This document shows, piece by piece, positions 19,001 to 27,916 of a DNA stretch of 38,706 nucleotides. The notes beneath the pieces were generated by a model. That model saw nothing but the letters and a program-made list of their open reading frames with translations. It was not told where the DNA came from and made no database searches. The DNA is from Beijerinckiaceae bacterium. GTDB lineage: Bacteria; Pseudomonadota; Alphaproteobacteria; Rhizobiales; Beijerinckiaceae. Position 1 is the first letter of the stretch; each line of letters opens with the position of its first letter. Location: NCBI GenBank assembly GCA_947478405.1, contig CANJVX010000029.1:1-38706 (forward strand), read 5' to 3'. The position numbers and the translations under genes were made by a program.

Positions 19001-20822
19001 AGGAGCCTTCATGATCGAGCAAATTGGGGCGCGGGCCGATGAAGGAGACAAGACTCATCACCGCTTCTTCGCGGATAGGATCGATCGGCGGGTTCGTCAC
19101 CTGCGCGAAGTTCTGCTTGAAATATGTGTAGAGCAGCTTCGACTTGTTCGACATGGCCGAGATCGGCGTGTCAGTGCCCATCGAGCCGACCGCTTCCTGA
19201 CCGGTGATGCCCATCGGCGCCATCAGGATCGCGAGATCTTCCTGCGTGTAACCGAAGGCCTGCTGGCGATCGAGCAGCGAAACGTCGGTGCGTGAGGCAC
19301 GCGGCTCAACAGTCTTCAGATCTTCTAGAACGATCTGCGTATTGTCGAGCCATTGCTTGTAAGGATGCGAGGTTGCAAGCTGACGCTTGATCTCTTCGTC
19401 CGAGACGATACGGCCCTGCTCAAGATCGATGAGCAGCATCTTGCCCGGCTGCAGACGCCACTTGGTGACGATCTTTTCTTCCGGAATCGGCAGCACGCCC
19501 ATTTCGGAAGCCATCACAACGAGACCATCATCAGTGACGATGTAGCGCGCGGGGCGCAGGCCGTTACGATCGAGCGTCGCGCCAATCTGGCGGCCGTCAG
19601 TGAAGGCCACAGCGGCAGGGCCGTCCCACGGCTCCATCAAAGCTGCATGATATTCGTAGAAGGTGCGGCGCTCTTCATCCATCAGGGGATTGCCCGCCCA
19701 AGCTTCAGGGATGAGCATCATCATCGCATGGGCGAGCGAATAGCCGCCCTGCACGAGAAATTCGAGCGCATTGTCGAAGCAGGCCGTGTCCGACTGGCCT
19801 TCGTAAGAAATCGGCCAGAGTTTAGTGATGTCATCGCCAAACAGGTCTGATGCGACAGAGGCCTGACGCGCAGCCATCCAGTTCACATTGCCGCGCAGCG
19901 TGTTGATCTCGCCATTATGCGCAACCATCCGATAGGGATGAGCCAGCGACCATGTCGGGAATGTATTGGTCGAGAAACGCTGATGGACGAGCGAGAGCGC
20001 CGATTCCAATCGTTCGTCCTTCAGGTCCAGGAAGTAATCGCCAAGCTGTGTGGCGAGCAACATGCCCTTATAGACGAGCGTACGCGATGACAGCGAGACG
20101 GGGTAAAAACCCTTGGTGCGCTTGTCATTGAGATTGTAGACCGTGTTTGAAATCACCTTGCGCAGCAGGAACAATTTGCGCTCGAAGGTTTCCTGATCTT
20201 TCGTGTCCGCACCGCGACCAATGAAGATCTGCTTGTGCACAGGCTCGGTTGGCTTGACGCTTTCACCAAGGCCTGAGGGATCCACAGGCACATCGCGCCA
20301 ACCGAGGAACGTCTGGCCTTCGTCCGCCACAACCTTCTCAACAATAGCTTCTACAATCTTGCGGCCATCTGCATCGCGCGGCAGGAACAAAGCGCCGACC
20401 GCATAATCACCTTCTGCTGGAAGTGCAAAGCCAAGGCGGCCCGCCTCTCCACGCAAGAAGCGATCGGGAATCTGCACGAGCATGCCGCAGCCATCGCCCG
20501 CTTTCGGATCAGCACCGACCGCGCCTCGATGATCGAGGTTCAGGAGAATCTCGAGACCCTTGGCAACAATGTCGTGCGACTTGCGATTGTGCATATTGGC
20601 AACAAAACCAACGCCGCAGGCATCTTTTTCGTTCGACGGATCATAAAGCCCCTGTGCCTCAGGCAGCGCGGAATCAAACATCGAAACGGAAGAGGGCAGC
20701 TCTGACATGGGGCGAACTCCAGAAAGCGAGAGAGAAGCGGCGGATGTGGCCGTGCGTTTCGATGCACCGCTCTTGCCGGTCATCGCCACACCGCTCACGT
20801 CATCCTTCGAATATCCGCTCAT
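16038..20822 (-). CDS. gltB: Glutamate synthase large subunit
   Basis: Transfers the amide nitrogen of glutamine to 2-oxoglutarate, giving two glutamates; with glutamine synthetase it assimilates ammonium. The protein is made with a propeptide and matures to the catalytic cysteine in EKDACGVGF. The class-II amidotransferase domain is followed by a central domain, the FMN synthase domain ([29 protein letters not shown]), the 3Fe-4S cysteines in [15 protein letters not shown], and a C-terminal beta-helix with repeated Gly. The start is uncertain: 20822 has GGAG 6 nt upstream but gives a 68-residue propeptide, whereas the ATG at 20708 (GGAG 8 nt upstream) gives 30, closer to the 36-42 I recall for studied enzymes. 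The frame itself opens at a TTG at 20855. Confidence 0.96.
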   Translation of the reverse strand: MSGYSKDDVSGVAMTGKSGASKRTATSAASLSLSGVRPMSELPSSVSMFDSALPEAQGLYDPSNEKDACGVGFVANMHNRKSHDIVAKGLEILLNLDHRGAVGADPKAGDGCGMLVQIPDRFLRGEAGRLGFALPAEGDYAVGALFLPRDADGRKIVEAIVEKVVADEGQTFLGWRDVPVDPSGLGESVKPTEPVHKQIFIGRGADTKDQETFERKLFLLRKVISNTVYNLNDKRTKGFYPVSLSSRTLVYKGMLLATQLGDYFLDLKDERLESALSLVHQRFSTNTFPTWSLAHPYRMVAHNGEINTLRGNVNWMAARQASVASDLFGDDITKLWPISYEGQSDTACFDNALEFLVQGGYSLAHAMMMLIPEAWAGNPLMDEERRTFYEYHAALMEPWDGPAAVAFTDGRQIGATLDRNGLRPARYIVTDDGLVVMASEMGVLPIPEEKIVTKWRLQPGKMLLIDLEQGRIVSDEEIKRQLATSHPYKQWLDNTQIVLEDLKTVEPRASRTDVSLLDRQQAFGYTQEDLAILMAPMGITGQEAVGSMGTDTPISAMSNKSKLLYTYFKQNFAQVTNPPIDPIREEAVMSLVSFIGPRPNLLDHEGSSKRKRLEVRQPILTNGDLEKIRCIGHFEDSFDTKTLDITYESTKGTDGMEAAIDRLCERAEAAVKGGYNIIVLSDRMVGPDRIPIPALLATAAVHHHLIRKGLRTSVGLVVETGEAREVHHFACLAGYGAEAINPYLAFETLGAMAKDFPEEVDVYEVTKRFIKSVDKGLLKVMSKMGISTYQSYCGAQIFDAIGLSKAFVGRFFAGTATTIEGVGLTEVSKETVQRHADAFGDSPVYRTSLDVGGEYAYRTRGEAHAWSAQSVSLLQHAVRGNSQDKYRDFAKILNEQDEQLLTIRGLFRIKSAEEDGRKPVPLEEVESAAEIVKRFATGAMSFGSISREAHTTLAVAMNRIGGRSNTGEGGEEPDRFKPMANGDSMRSAIKQVASGRFGVTTEYLVNSDMMQIKMAQGAKPGEGGQLPGHKVDAVIAKVRHSTQGVGLISPPPHHDIYSIEDLAQLIYDLKNVNPDALVSVKLVSEVGVGTVAAGVAKGRSDHVTISGYEGGTGASPLSSIKHAGSPWEIGLAETHQTLVLNRLRSRITVQVDGGLRTGRDVIIGALLGADEFGFATAPLIAAGCIMMRKCHLNTCPVGVATQDPVLRKRFVGQPEHVINYFFFVAEEVREIMATMGYRKLSEMTGQMQMLDRDRAIDHWKANGLDFSRLFHKPDAGNLPIFKTEDQDHNLGSVLDRTLIEKAKPAIEAREKIRIELPINSVNRSTGAMLSGVIAKKYGHKGLPDDTIHVKLKGTAGQSFGAWVAHGVTLELEGEANDYVGKGLSGGKLIVYPPKEAKKIVPEESIIVGNTVLYGAINGECYFRGVAGERFAVRNSGAIAVVEGTGDHGCEYMTGGIIVVIGQTGRNFAAGMSGGIAYVLDEDGTFESRCNMSMVDLEPVAEEEELNQRLNHQEGDLEGHGRVDVMSDMTRFDAERLHQLIENHLRYTGSTRAKMILDNWDFYKPKFRKVMPVEYRRAIAELMSLQAQPVAAAGE

Positions 20823-21433
20823 CGCTCGCTCCAGATCGTGGTCACGATCAAACAAAAGTCGAAACCGGCGGCTGCGATGCAGCCCGGACCATCCTTAACG
20901 CCATGCAAGAGGCGCGCCGCCACCAATGCTTTGGCGATGATCGGCTAGCCCCAAATGGTCAGTAAAGCTGTCCTATTAACAGGCGCGCGAACATGCCAGA
21001 ATTATGGCACTCACACAAGCGATGAAAAGGCCCACATGAAGCGTCAACTGGGCGCAGGTGTACAAGTCCCGCGCCGGGCTGACCGCAAGGGCAAAGTTCC
21101 CGAAAAGACAGGGCTGTGTCATGGGTTTCGGGCGGCTGCTGCCATCTCCGCCTGAAGGGCCATGGGCTGCGCCAAAGGGCCGACCCTGATCCAGCGGAGG
21201 CGACCCTTGAGGGGCCATCTGGGCGGCACTTTCGGGCAGGATCGGGGTCAACACCCCAGAAATCCCGATCAGCTTCTAAAATTAAATTTAGCTATCTGAT
21301 TTGAAAGAAGAATATCGAAATTATGCGGGGGGCTCACGGTTTCTGCATGGAAATAAGGCACGTGCCGACGATCCTGGCTGATCAAAAAAATGGCGCCTCG
21401 GGTTTCCTCCGCCTTCGGCTCGCAATAAGGGGA
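20823..21433. other. 611-nt gap between cutA and gltB
   Basis: This should contain the gltBD promoter, read leftwards. I see no credible gene: short frames on both strands have no ribosome sites or family resemblance. Visible structure includes an inverted repeat TGCCA-N6-TGGCA at 20994-21009 and a GGGGT/ACCCC hairpin near 21245. An AT-rich patch at about 21276-21326 (AAAATTAAATTTAG and around) stands out from the GC-rich surroundings. No sigma54 -24/-12 element was convincing. Confidence 0.4.
20994..21009. promoter_or_regulatory. Inverted repeat upstream of gltB, possible operator
   Basis: A perfect TGCCA-GAATTA-TGGCA dyad about 170 nt upstream of the chosen gltB start. Its size suits a dimeric regulator, but it matches no consensus I can name with confidence. 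Confidence 0.25.
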
Positions 21434-21745
21434 TTAACGGGTCACTTTGGTCATCCACTCCAGATAGGATTCCGATCCGGCATCGATATCGAAGCGCAGA
21501 ATTTCCGGCGTGTCGTAATCATGCACAGCCCGGATGGCTTGTTCCACATCCAGCCAATCGGCCAGCTTGGCCTTGATGATCAGCAATTCTTCAGCCTCAT
21601 CGCGCAACACGCCCTGCCAGACATAATGGCTGCGCACGGGCATGGACTGGATACAGGCGGCCAGCTGTTTCGACAGCAAGGCCTCGATGATCTTGGCAGG
21701 GGTGGCGCCCCGCGCTGATGTGAGAACCATACAGAATGTGCTCAC
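21434..21745 (-). CDS. cutA: Divalent-cation tolerance protein CutA
   Basis: A small trimeric ferredoxin-like-fold protein, first linked to copper tolerance; its true role is unsettled. The 103 residues contain the family pattern: ARGATPAKIIEALLSKQLAACIQ, YVWQGVL, EELLIIKAKLADW, HDYDTPEILRFDIDAGSESYLEW. The start is GTG at 21745 with GGAGG 5 nt upstream; a longer frame to a TTG at 21790 has no such support. E. coli CutA is 112 residues, so the length fits. It stands between hemH and the gltB leader, on the same strand as both, with about 100 nt to hemH upstream. Confidence 0.9.
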   Translation of the reverse strand: MSTFCMVLTSARGATPAKIIEALLSKQLAACIQSMPVRSHYVWQGVLRDEAEELLIIKAKLADWLDVEQAIRAVHDYDTPEILRFDIDAGSESYLEWMTKVTR

Positions 21746-21851
21746 CCTAACCTCCGTTCGTGCAAGGAGGGCGCAAGCCCAACGCGGCAATCCAGATGCT
21801 AACGATGAAAAGCCAGATTGCTCCGCATCGCCCGCAATGGCGCCCTAGACA

Positions 21852-22952
21852 CTAAATCCAGCCAGACAATTCGCGTTTCACCACAGCCTCAAGCACACGC
21901 ATACCGCCTTCGCTGTCGTTCAGACAATCGATGCGCGCGAATTTTTCGCCACCAGCATGTTCGAAATATTCGCGATTCTCGTCACCGATTTCTTCAATCG
22001 TTTCCAGACAATCGGCGGTGAACCCCGGCGTGATGACGGCAATCTTCTTCACGCCTTTCTCTGGCAAGGCCTGAATCGTCTCATCCGTATAGGGACGGAT
22101 CCATTCCGCCGGGCCAAAGCGCGACTGGAAGGTCGTGATGATTTTATCAGAACTCCAGCCCAGCTTTTCACGCAAGAGACGCGTCGTCTTCAGGCAATGG
22201 CAATGATAGGGGTCGCCCTTTTCAAGATAGGCCCGCGGCACGCCATGATACGAGGCGAGTACCATGTCTGGTTCGAAATCGAGCTTGGCCAGAGATTCAT
22301 GAATCGAATCCGCCAAAGCGTCGATATAGACAGGATCGTCATGCCAGGGCGGGGCCACACGCAAAATAGGCTGCCAGCGCATCGTCTTCAAAACATCAAA
22401 CGCTTTGTCGCAAACTGTCGCTGTCGTGGCGGCGGCATAATGGGGATAGAGCGGCACAATGAGAATGCGCTCGCAGCCCTGCGCGAGCAGATGGTTCATG
22501 CGCGATTCAATCGAAGGATTGCCATAACGCATCGCCCAATCCACCACGATGCGCGCGGGATCTACCGGACCCAAGCCGCCCTTGGCGACGAAATCGGTAA
22601 GCTTTTCTGATTGCGAGCGTGTAATGGTCTTCAGCGGACCCTCATCACGTTCTTTGTTCCAGATCGTGTCGTAATCCTTGCCCTTGCGGCCCGGGCGTAC
22701 GGTCAGAATGATCAGATTGAGAATGAGCCACCAGAGAACGCGCGGCGTCTCAATCACGCGACGGTCCGAAAGGAATTCTTTCAGGTAACGGCGCATCGAC
22801 CAGTAATCGGTCGCATCCGGCGTGCCGAGGTTGACGATCAAAACGCCAATACGGCCAAAAGCTACCTGCGGATGATCCTTCGGCCAGACGGAAGGCATGG
22901 CCCCACCCGGCTGCATAAAATCCGCAAAAGCCCTTTTTAACGCCTGCAACAT
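21852..22952 (-). CDS. hemH: Ferrochelatase
   Basis: Inserts ferrous iron into protoporphyrin IX, the last step of protoheme synthesis, at the inner membrane. The 366 residues include GRIGVLIVNLGTPDATDY at the start, PLYPHYAAATT, the active-site histidine in LASYHGVPRAYLEKGDPYHC, and the conserved acidic helix GFTADCLETIEEIGDE. FQSRFGPAEWIRPYT is also a family hallmark. The ATG at 22952 begins 12 nt after the thiD stop codon, so thiD-hemH are probably one transcript. The two pathways (thiamine, heme) are not otherwise linked; the pairing looks like simple clustering. Confidence 0.96.
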   Translation of the reverse strand: MLQALKRAFADFMQPGGAMPSVWPKDHPQVAFGRIGVLIVNLGTPDATDYWSMRRYLKEFLSDRRVIETPRVLWWLILNLIILTVRPGRKGKDYDTIWNKERDEGPLKTITRSQSEKLTDFVAKGGLGPVDPARIVVDWAMRYGNPSIESRMNHLLAQGCERILIVPLYPHYAAATTATVCDKAFDVLKTMRWQPILRVAPPWHDDPVYIDALADSIHESLAKLDFEPDMVLASYHGVPRAYLEKGDPYHCHCLKTTRLLREKLGWSSDKIITTFQSRFGPAEWIRPYTDETIQALPEKGVKKIAVITPGFTADCLETIEEIGDENREYFEHAGGEKFARIDCLNDSEGGMRVLEAVVKRELSGWI

Positions 22953-22964
22953 ATCGATCCGCCC

Positions 22965-23777
22965 TTAACGCCACAGTCCCGCAAAATGATGGACGGGGCC
23001 GTGGCCATTTCCTTGCCTCTGCCCCACGTCCAACGCACCAGAAGCGCGCAGAGCCTGCGTGAGATAATCTTTCGCCGCGCGGATTGCCTCTTCAAGCCCC
23101 AAACCCTTCGCCAGAAAAGCGGCGATGGCAGACGACAAGGTGCAACCTGTGCCATGCGTATTCTGAGTGTCTACGCGCGGGGCCGAAAAACGGCTCACCT
23201 GACCACCGGCAAAAAGCACGTCTTCGGATTGCGGCCCCGCCAAATGCCCGCCTTTGACGAGCACAGCCCGCGCTCCCTGCCCCGCCAGAAGCTGAGCCAG
23301 ACGCGCCAGGCTTACCGCATCCTCAGGCACAGGCTCATCCGCAAGCCGCGCCGCTTCGGGCAGATTGGGGGTGATGAGGCTTGCCAGCGGAAAGAGCCGC
23401 TCACGCATAGCCTCGACCACGCCGGGGCTGCCCAAAGAATGGCCAGAGGTCGCCACCAAAACCGGATCAAGCACGATATGAGCGGGCTTGTGGCGCCCGA
23501 GCGCGCCAGCCACCGCGGCGACAATCTCAGGCGAGCCAAGCATACCTATTTTGACCGCATCAACACGCACATCAGCAAAGATCGTGTCGATCTGCTGGCC
23601 GATGAAAGACGCATCGGGCATATGCACGCTAGCGACGCCTTGCGTGTTCTGTGCGGTCAAAGCGGTGATTGCCGCCATGCCATAGCAGCCAAGTGCCGAA
23701 AAGGTTTTCAGATCGGCCTGAATGCCCGCCCCACCCGAAGGATCGGAGCCAGCAATCGAGAGAACATTGGGGATCAT
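22965..23777 (-). CDS. thiD: Hydroxymethylpyrimidine / phosphomethylpyrimidine kinase
   Basis: Phosphorylates HMP and HMP-phosphate to HMP-diphosphate for thiamine synthesis. The 270-residue ribokinase-fold protein opens with SIAGSDPSGGAGIQADLKTF, then LTAQNTQGV, LDPVLVATSG, and the C-terminal catalytic motif NTHGTGCTLSSAIAA. The ATG at 23777 has GGGAG 7 nt upstream. That ribosome site directly abuts repeat copy 2 (23791-23874), so the repeat is either in the 5' untranslated region or next to the promoter. hemH follows 12 nt after the stop. No other thi genes are in the window. Confidence 0.95.
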   Translation of the reverse strand: MIPNVLSIAGSDPSGGAGIQADLKTFSALGCYGMAAITALTAQNTQGVASVHMPDASFIGQQIDTIFADVRVDAVKIGMLGSPEIVAAVAGALGRHKPAHIVLDPVLVATSGHSLGSPGVVEAMRERLFPLASLITPNLPEAARLADEPVPEDAVSLARLAQLLAGQGARAVLVKGGHLAGPQSEDVLFAGGQVSRFSAPRVDTQNTHGTGCTLSSAIAAFLAKGLGLEEAIRAAKDYLTQALRASGALDVGQRQGNGHGPVHHFAGLWR

Positions 23778-23790
23778 TTCTGGACTCCCT

Positions 23791-23874
23791 CGTCATTGCG
23801 AGCGAAGCGAAGCAATCCAGAAGCTACACGCGCTGCCTCTGGATTGCTTCGTCGCTGCGCTCCTCGTAATGACG
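23791..23874. repeat. Palindromic intergenic repeat, copy 2
   Basis: The left arm opens CGTCATTGCGAGCGAAGCGA, nearly identical to copy 1, with CAATCCAGAAGC inside. The right arm, with CTCTGGATTGCTTCG, ends CTCGTAATGACG. It fills the gap between the WD40 gene and thiD, stopping 10 nt before the WD40 stop codon. Confidence 0.92.
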
Positions 23875-23883
23875 GTATGGTCA

Positions 23884-24885
23884 TCACACCGGCAGATCAA
23901 GCAGACCACCCGTGCCATCTTCGGCCCCGAAGAGAAGACGCCCGCCATCCGCGCTCCAAGTGAGCGTGGAAATGGCGCGATCTTTCGCGGCACTTTCTTC
24001 CGTTGAGCGCACGAGAATCTCCGCAGCATCGGTGATGCGGCAGATCATCACCCAGCCATCATCATACCCAATGGCCACAACAAGCGAACGGGGATGAAAG
24101 GCCACGCGCGTGACTTTGGCGGGACGCACACCACATTCACGCGGACCTTTGCCCATCGGTCCGTCTTTCGACTGGAACGGCCAGATGATGCAGGCTTCAG
24201 CACCGGACGTGGCCATCCAATGACCATCAGCCGACCAAGAAAAAGAGCGCGTCTTCGACGGATAGCCCGTCATGCGCATGTCTTTGTGATCTTGCACGCG
24301 CCAGCCATGGAGCGCTGCTTCCTGCATCGCGGACACAATGAATTTTCCATCGGGTGATACGGTCACATCGAGATGCGAGCCCGCCCATTTGAAAAATTCA
24401 GGATCGGCCGTCATGTTGGGAAACCACAGCGACACACCATTGTAATGCGAGAGTGCAAGGCGATAGCCCTTGGGCATGAAGCAAAGCCCGCGCACCGATG
24501 AGGGCGCCGTCATCGACTTCAATTCACCCTTTTCATTGCGCGCGCTGACTTGTTTGCCAGACGCCCAAGCCAGAGGCCCGTCGCCGCGCACGGCCAGCGC
24601 ATCAATCCAGCCCTTTTCTTTGGCGATTTGTTCGCTGCGACCATCCGCATAGGTCGCCATCACGCGGCCGTCATCGCCTCCCGTAATGAGACACTCGCCA
24701 TCACCCTGCCCCATCAGGATGGCAGAATTTTCATGCGCCACGATATTGTGCGATTGCGTGCCTTCGAACAGCGCCACTTCGCCACTGGCGAGCGCGAAAG
24801 CCGGCACGTCACCCAAAAATCCACCTGCCACAATCTCGGCATCGGCGGCAAGAGCGGTGACATGCTGTGTCATCGACTGGGACAT
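23884..24885 (-). CDS. WD40-repeat beta-propeller protein
   Basis: A 333-residue protein made of weak WD40-like blades, for example LDVTVSPDGKFIVSAMQEAALHGWRV (part), RSFSWSADGHWMATSG, VAFHPRSLVVAIGYDDGWVMIC and LTWSADGGRLLFGAEDG. There is no signal peptide, so it should be cytoplasmic and act as a protein-binding scaffold. Its gene follows the unknown 140-residue protein by 5 nt and the COG0523 GTPase before that, so the three probably work together; a role in handing metal to, or checking, a client protein is only inference. The start ATG at 24885 has a modest AGAG upstream. Confidence 0.85.
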   Translation of the reverse strand: MSQSMTQHVTALAADAEIVAGGFLGDVPAFALASGEVALFEGTQSHNIVAHENSAILMGQGDGECLITGGDDGRVMATYADGRSEQIAKEKGWIDALAVRGDGPLAWASGKQVSARNEKGELKSMTAPSSVRGLCFMPKGYRLALSHYNGVSLWFPNMTADPEFFKWAGSHLDVTVSPDGKFIVSAMQEAALHGWRVQDHKDMRMTGYPSKTRSFSWSADGHWMATSGAEACIIWPFQSKDGPMGKGPRECGVRPAKVTRVAFHPRSLVVAIGYDDGWVMICRITDAAEILVRSTEESAAKDRAISTLTWSADGGRLLFGAEDGTGGLLDLPV

Positions 24886-24890
24886 GAGGT

Positions 24891-25313
24891 TTAGATCTCT
24901 TCCACGAGCGCATCCTCGTCATCCAAGGCCTGCGGATAAAAATTCAAATTGACGGAGGCCTGCAGAGCACCCAGGCAATCAAGCAGATTGGCTGGCAATT
25001 CGCACGAAAAGCTCTCAGCCTGATCATCGACCATCAGGCCAATCTCAAGCTTCAAACGACGCGCAGCAATGCCCTGAAAGGGATCTTCATCGGCTTCGAT
25101 GAAGTGCCGATCGAACCAGAGCGCCAAACGCGCGCAGGCCTCATCCATCACACCATCGCCGAGCTGGCCTTCGAGATCATAGGTGAGCGAGCGCAAGCCC
25201 TCGCGCATCTCATCGCGCACCGGCACACCCAGACTTGCCGGCAGATCGCCTGCAAACCCGCGCAGATCAATGCGCAGCAAAGCGCCAATGAGAATGGCTT
25301 CGCTCGTTTCCAT
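24891..25313 (-). CDS. Conserved protein of unknown function in a COG0523 operon
   Basis: A 140-residue acidic protein beginning METSEAILIGALLRIDL. Features include a predicted amphipathic N-terminal strand-helix, a basic-then-acidic middle (ARLALWFDRHF, EADEDPF) and a C-terminal LPANLLDCLGALQASVNLNFYP followed by a very acidic tail. It somewhat resembles DUF4279-type proteins, but I would not assign it. The start ATG shares its A with the TGA stop of the GTPase gene (TGATG at 25315-25311), a strong sign of translational coupling. No signal peptide or membrane segment. Function unknown; probably a partner of the GTPase or WD40 protein. Confidence 0.75.
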   Translation of the reverse strand: METSEAILIGALLRIDLRGFAGDLPASLGVPVRDEMREGLRSLTYDLEGQLGDGVMDEACARLALWFDRHFIEADEDPFQGIAARRLKLEIGLMVDDQAESFSCELPANLLDCLGALQASVNLNFYPQALDDEDALVEEI

Positions 25314-26440
25314 CACACGACCGCACAAGCCATGAAGCCACGACGCAGCTCATCCTGCTTCAGGCGACGACCGATGAACACGATCCGCGACTCGCGCTTT
25401 TGGCCGGACTTCCACTCACCCTGCAGATCGCCATCAAGGATCATATGCACGCCCTGAAAGACAAAACGCTTGGGCTCATTGGGGAAGGACAAAATACCCT
25501 TGGAGCGCAAGATTTCCGGGCCCATGTCCTGCACAATCTTGTTGATCCAAGGCATGAAGAGATCAGGGTTCACGTCGCCTTCGATCTTCATCGAGATCGA
25601 CTGGATTTCCTCATCATGAATGGTCTTCAACCCGCCATGGTCGTGATCACAATCAGAGCCGCATTCATGATCATCATGCCCATGAGGTGCGTGCGCGGAG
25701 TGGTCATGATGATCGTGGCCGCAATCGGGCCCACAATCTTCACCATGCGCGGCGTGGTCGTGATGATCGTGCCCATGATCATGGTGATGATCGTCTGCCT
25801 TCAGAAAAGCAGGCTCAAGCTCGAGAATGCGATCAAGATCGAAAGCATTGCGACCAAGCACTGCGTCGAGCGGCACATTGCATTTCACTGCGCGATGGAT
25901 GGTCGCATAAGGATTAATGCCACGGATGCGCGCTTCAACTTCTTCGATTTCGGCAGGCGTGACAAGATCGGTCTTATTGATGATCACAACATCAGCAAAA
26001 GCGATCTGGTTCTTGGCTTCCGGCGCATCTTTCAGGCGGGCTGCCAGAAATTTGGCGTCCGCCACGGTGACGATGGCATCGAGGCGCGCCTCGTCAGCAA
26101 TTTCCTGATCAACGAAAAAAGTTTGTGCGACGGGTGCTGGATCAGCAAGACCCGTGGTCTCGACGATGATCGCATCGAACTTGCCCTTGCGCTTCATCAA
26201 CCCTTCGATGATGCGGATAAGATCGCCGCGCACAGTGCAGCAGATGCAGCCATTGTTCATCTCAAAAACTTCTTCATCGGCACCAACGATGAGATCATTG
26301 TCGATGCCGATCTCGCCGAACTCATTCACAATGACCGCATATTTATGGCCATGCTGCTCGGAGAGGATGCGGTTGAGCAAAGTGGTCTTGCCGGCGCCGA
26401 GGTAGCCGGTGAGCACGGTGACGGGCGTCTTCTGCGACAT
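25313..26440 (-). CDS. COG0523 (CobW/YjiA/ZNG-type) GTPase, putative metallochaperone
   Basis: A G3E-family GTPase expected to bind a transition metal and deliver it to a client protein. The 375 residues show a Walker A GYLGAGKTT (12-20), the Walker B region VETTGLADP, the metal-binding CICC motif (Cys65, 67, 68), an NKTD guanine motif near 155 and a C-terminal CobW_C domain. Between about 217 and 275 lies a long His/Asp/Cys-rich tract (DHHHDHGHDHHDH, then repeated HDH with CGPDCGHD and ECGSDCDHD), suggesting metal storage or sensing, most likely zinc. GGAG lies 6 nt before the ATG. No Zur-like palindrome was recognised upstream. It is not placed near cobalamin genes, so cobW itself is unlikely. 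Confidence 0.93.
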   Translation of the reverse strand: MSQKTPVTVLTGYLGAGKTTLLNRILSEQHGHKYAVIVNEFGEIGIDNDLIVGADEEVFEMNNGCICCTVRGDLIRIIEGLMKRKGKFDAIIVETTGLADPAPVAQTFFVDQEIADEARLDAIVTVADAKFLAARLKDAPEAKNQIAFADVVIINKTDLVTPAEIEEVEARIRGINPYATIHRAVKCNVPLDAVLGRNAFDLDRILELEPAFLKADDHHHDHGHDHHDHAAHGEDCGPDCGHDHHDHSAHAPHGHDDHECGSDCDHDHGGLKTIHDEEIQSISMKIEGDVNPDLFMPWINKIVQDMGPEILRSKGILSFPNEPKRFVFQGVHMILDGDLQGEWKSGQKRESRIVFIGRRLKQDELRRGFMACAVV

Positions 26441-26546
26441 GTCTGTCTCCGGAAAAAAGGGGGTGGGGCCCGCCGGGTCCGCTGGAATGGGTCGAGGGAC
26501 ATGTGAAGGCGCAGGCCCCTCGGGTCAAGGGGTGGGGCGCCCCGCC

Positions 26547-27794
26547 TCAGGACAAGAGGGGAGTTGAGGCCGCCGCAGGCGGGACTGTGGCGCCCCTCAA
26601 GGCCAGATGGGCCTCGAGATGGGTCATGATGGCGGCAAAAGTCGCCTCGGGGTCGAGGGTGAAATTCTGCATCTCCCCCTCTTTCGAGCCAACCAGCATC
26701 CGGTAGGCCGCCCCGACGGAGGAGCACCAATGGAGCGCTGTCGATTCCCGCGCATCCTCGGCTGTGATTTCGATGAAGAGAGCGCCTGGCCCCGCCCAGA
26801 GCATGTTGGCCATGCCACCGCTGTGGATACCAACGACCGCCTCGGCCTGACTGAAAATCGCTACCTGCTCCGCCAGATTACTCCAGCGCCCGGTAAAGCG
26901 AACAAAACCCTGCGCTTCGAGCAGCGCCACAAGCTTGTCTTCATTCTCGACGCGGCGAACGCGCGTACGCCCACGATCCAGATAAACACGCTTGGGAAGC
27001 GCGCGCTCAACCTGTGGCAAAACGGCCAGCAAATGCTCACGCGAAAAGGCAATCACTTCAGGCGTGCAGAAGCGATGATAAATGCTGTTTGTATGACAAT
27101 TGGCATAAAGAAGCCTTGGGACCACGACCGTCTCTGACAGCTGCGTCTCGCGATGCGTCACCTGAAAACCAGCATGACGCAAGGCTTCGACAAAGGCGAC
27201 AATCAGCGAGACAGGCTTGTCACTGGTGACGATATTCAGACGATCTCCAGCTTTGAGACCTGCCATTTGCACGGCGAAAAAATAGGGCAAGATCCAATCG
27301 GTCAAGAGATGGCCGAAATGATCCATCCGAGGAATGACGATGGTGAAATCATCACTCATCCGATGGCGCTTCCACGCACTGATCGAGGGGCGCGCGGTCG
27401 AAAAACTGGACGCACCCAAAAAGTCCGATGCAATCTGATTTCCTGTAATTGGATCAACCGGCGTGACGCGATGGCCTGGCACGATCACATTGATGATTTC
27501 AGCGACAAGGCGCTCAGTAGCTCCTGCCTCGGTGAAAAGAGATGGCCCATATGCATCGACATTATGCGTGAAGACAAAATCGCGCAGCTCCGCATATTCA
27601 GGGCGCATCCAGACATGCTGATAGATGCTGCGATGGATGACACGCACGCGATCACCCTGAGGCAAAGCGCGGTCGGGATAGAAACTGAAAAGGCGGCGCA
27701 GGAAAGGCGTCTCCAGCGTCAATAGGCGTGAAAGCGCGAAAAGCCGCGACTTGATGTCCAGCGCCTGTTTGAGCGGAGATCTGTGACGTCCCAT
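26547..27794 (-). CDS. Glycosyltransferase family 61 protein
   Basis: A 415-residue probable GT61 (DUF563) transferase. The typical C-terminal acceptor/donor region is IHSGGMANMLWAGPGALFIEI, preceded by KRVYLDRGRTRVRRVENED and FRFTGRW-like segments (here VRFTGRWSNLAEQ). Mid-protein there is PRMDHFGHLLTDWILPYF, a family feature. It has no membrane helix or signal peptide, so it is cytoplasmic or peripheral. It probably builds a surface polysaccharide; donor and acceptor are unknown. It is divergent from a GT11 gene (122 nt apart), so the two may share a control region and pathway. The ATG at 27794 has only a weak ribosome site. Confidence 0.82.
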   Translation of the reverse strand: MGRHRSPLKQALDIKSRLFALSRLLTLETPFLRRLFSFYPDRALPQGDRVRVIHRSIYQHVWMRPEYAELRDFVFTHNVDAYGPSLFTEAGATERLVAEIINVIVPGHRVTPVDPITGNQIASDFLGASSFSTARPSISAWKRHRMSDDFTIVIPRMDHFGHLLTDWILPYFFAVQMAGLKAGDRLNIVTSDKPVSLIVAFVEALRHAGFQVTHRETQLSETVVVPRLLYANCHTNSIYHRFCTPEVIAFSREHLLAVLPQVERALPKRVYLDRGRTRVRRVENEDKLVALLEAQGFVRFTGRWSNLAEQVAIFSQAEAVVGIHSGGMANMLWAGPGALFIEITAEDARESTALHWCSSVGAAYRMLVGSKEGEMQNFTLDPEATFAAIMTHLEAHLALRGATVPPAAASTPLLS

Positions 27795-27916
27795 GGAAAA
27801 GTCCCGGGCCCTCGCGCCAACGCCGTGAAACGCCAGCTTTGCAAAGCATGATGGCGCAAGTTAATAAGGGAAGGGTCCGGCCAAGGCAAGGATGAGGCCT
27901 ATATGGGGGAGAGGTT

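Noticed and set aside
20976-21254. Possible small membrane protein in the gltB-cutA gap
   Set aside because: Low-complexity Pro/Gly/Ser composition, no ribosome site, and the hydrophobic end looks fortuitous.
25640-25800. Short repeats resembling a CRISPR or minisatellite
   Set aside because: They are the in-frame codons of the His/Asp-rich tract of the GTPase; there is no regular repeat-spacer spacing.
25400-26506. 368-codon plus-strand frame opposite the COG0523 GTPase
   Set aside because: The odd Met/Val/Ile-rich stretch is the antisense of the His/Asp-rich tract; the GTPase motifs on the minus strand are decisive.
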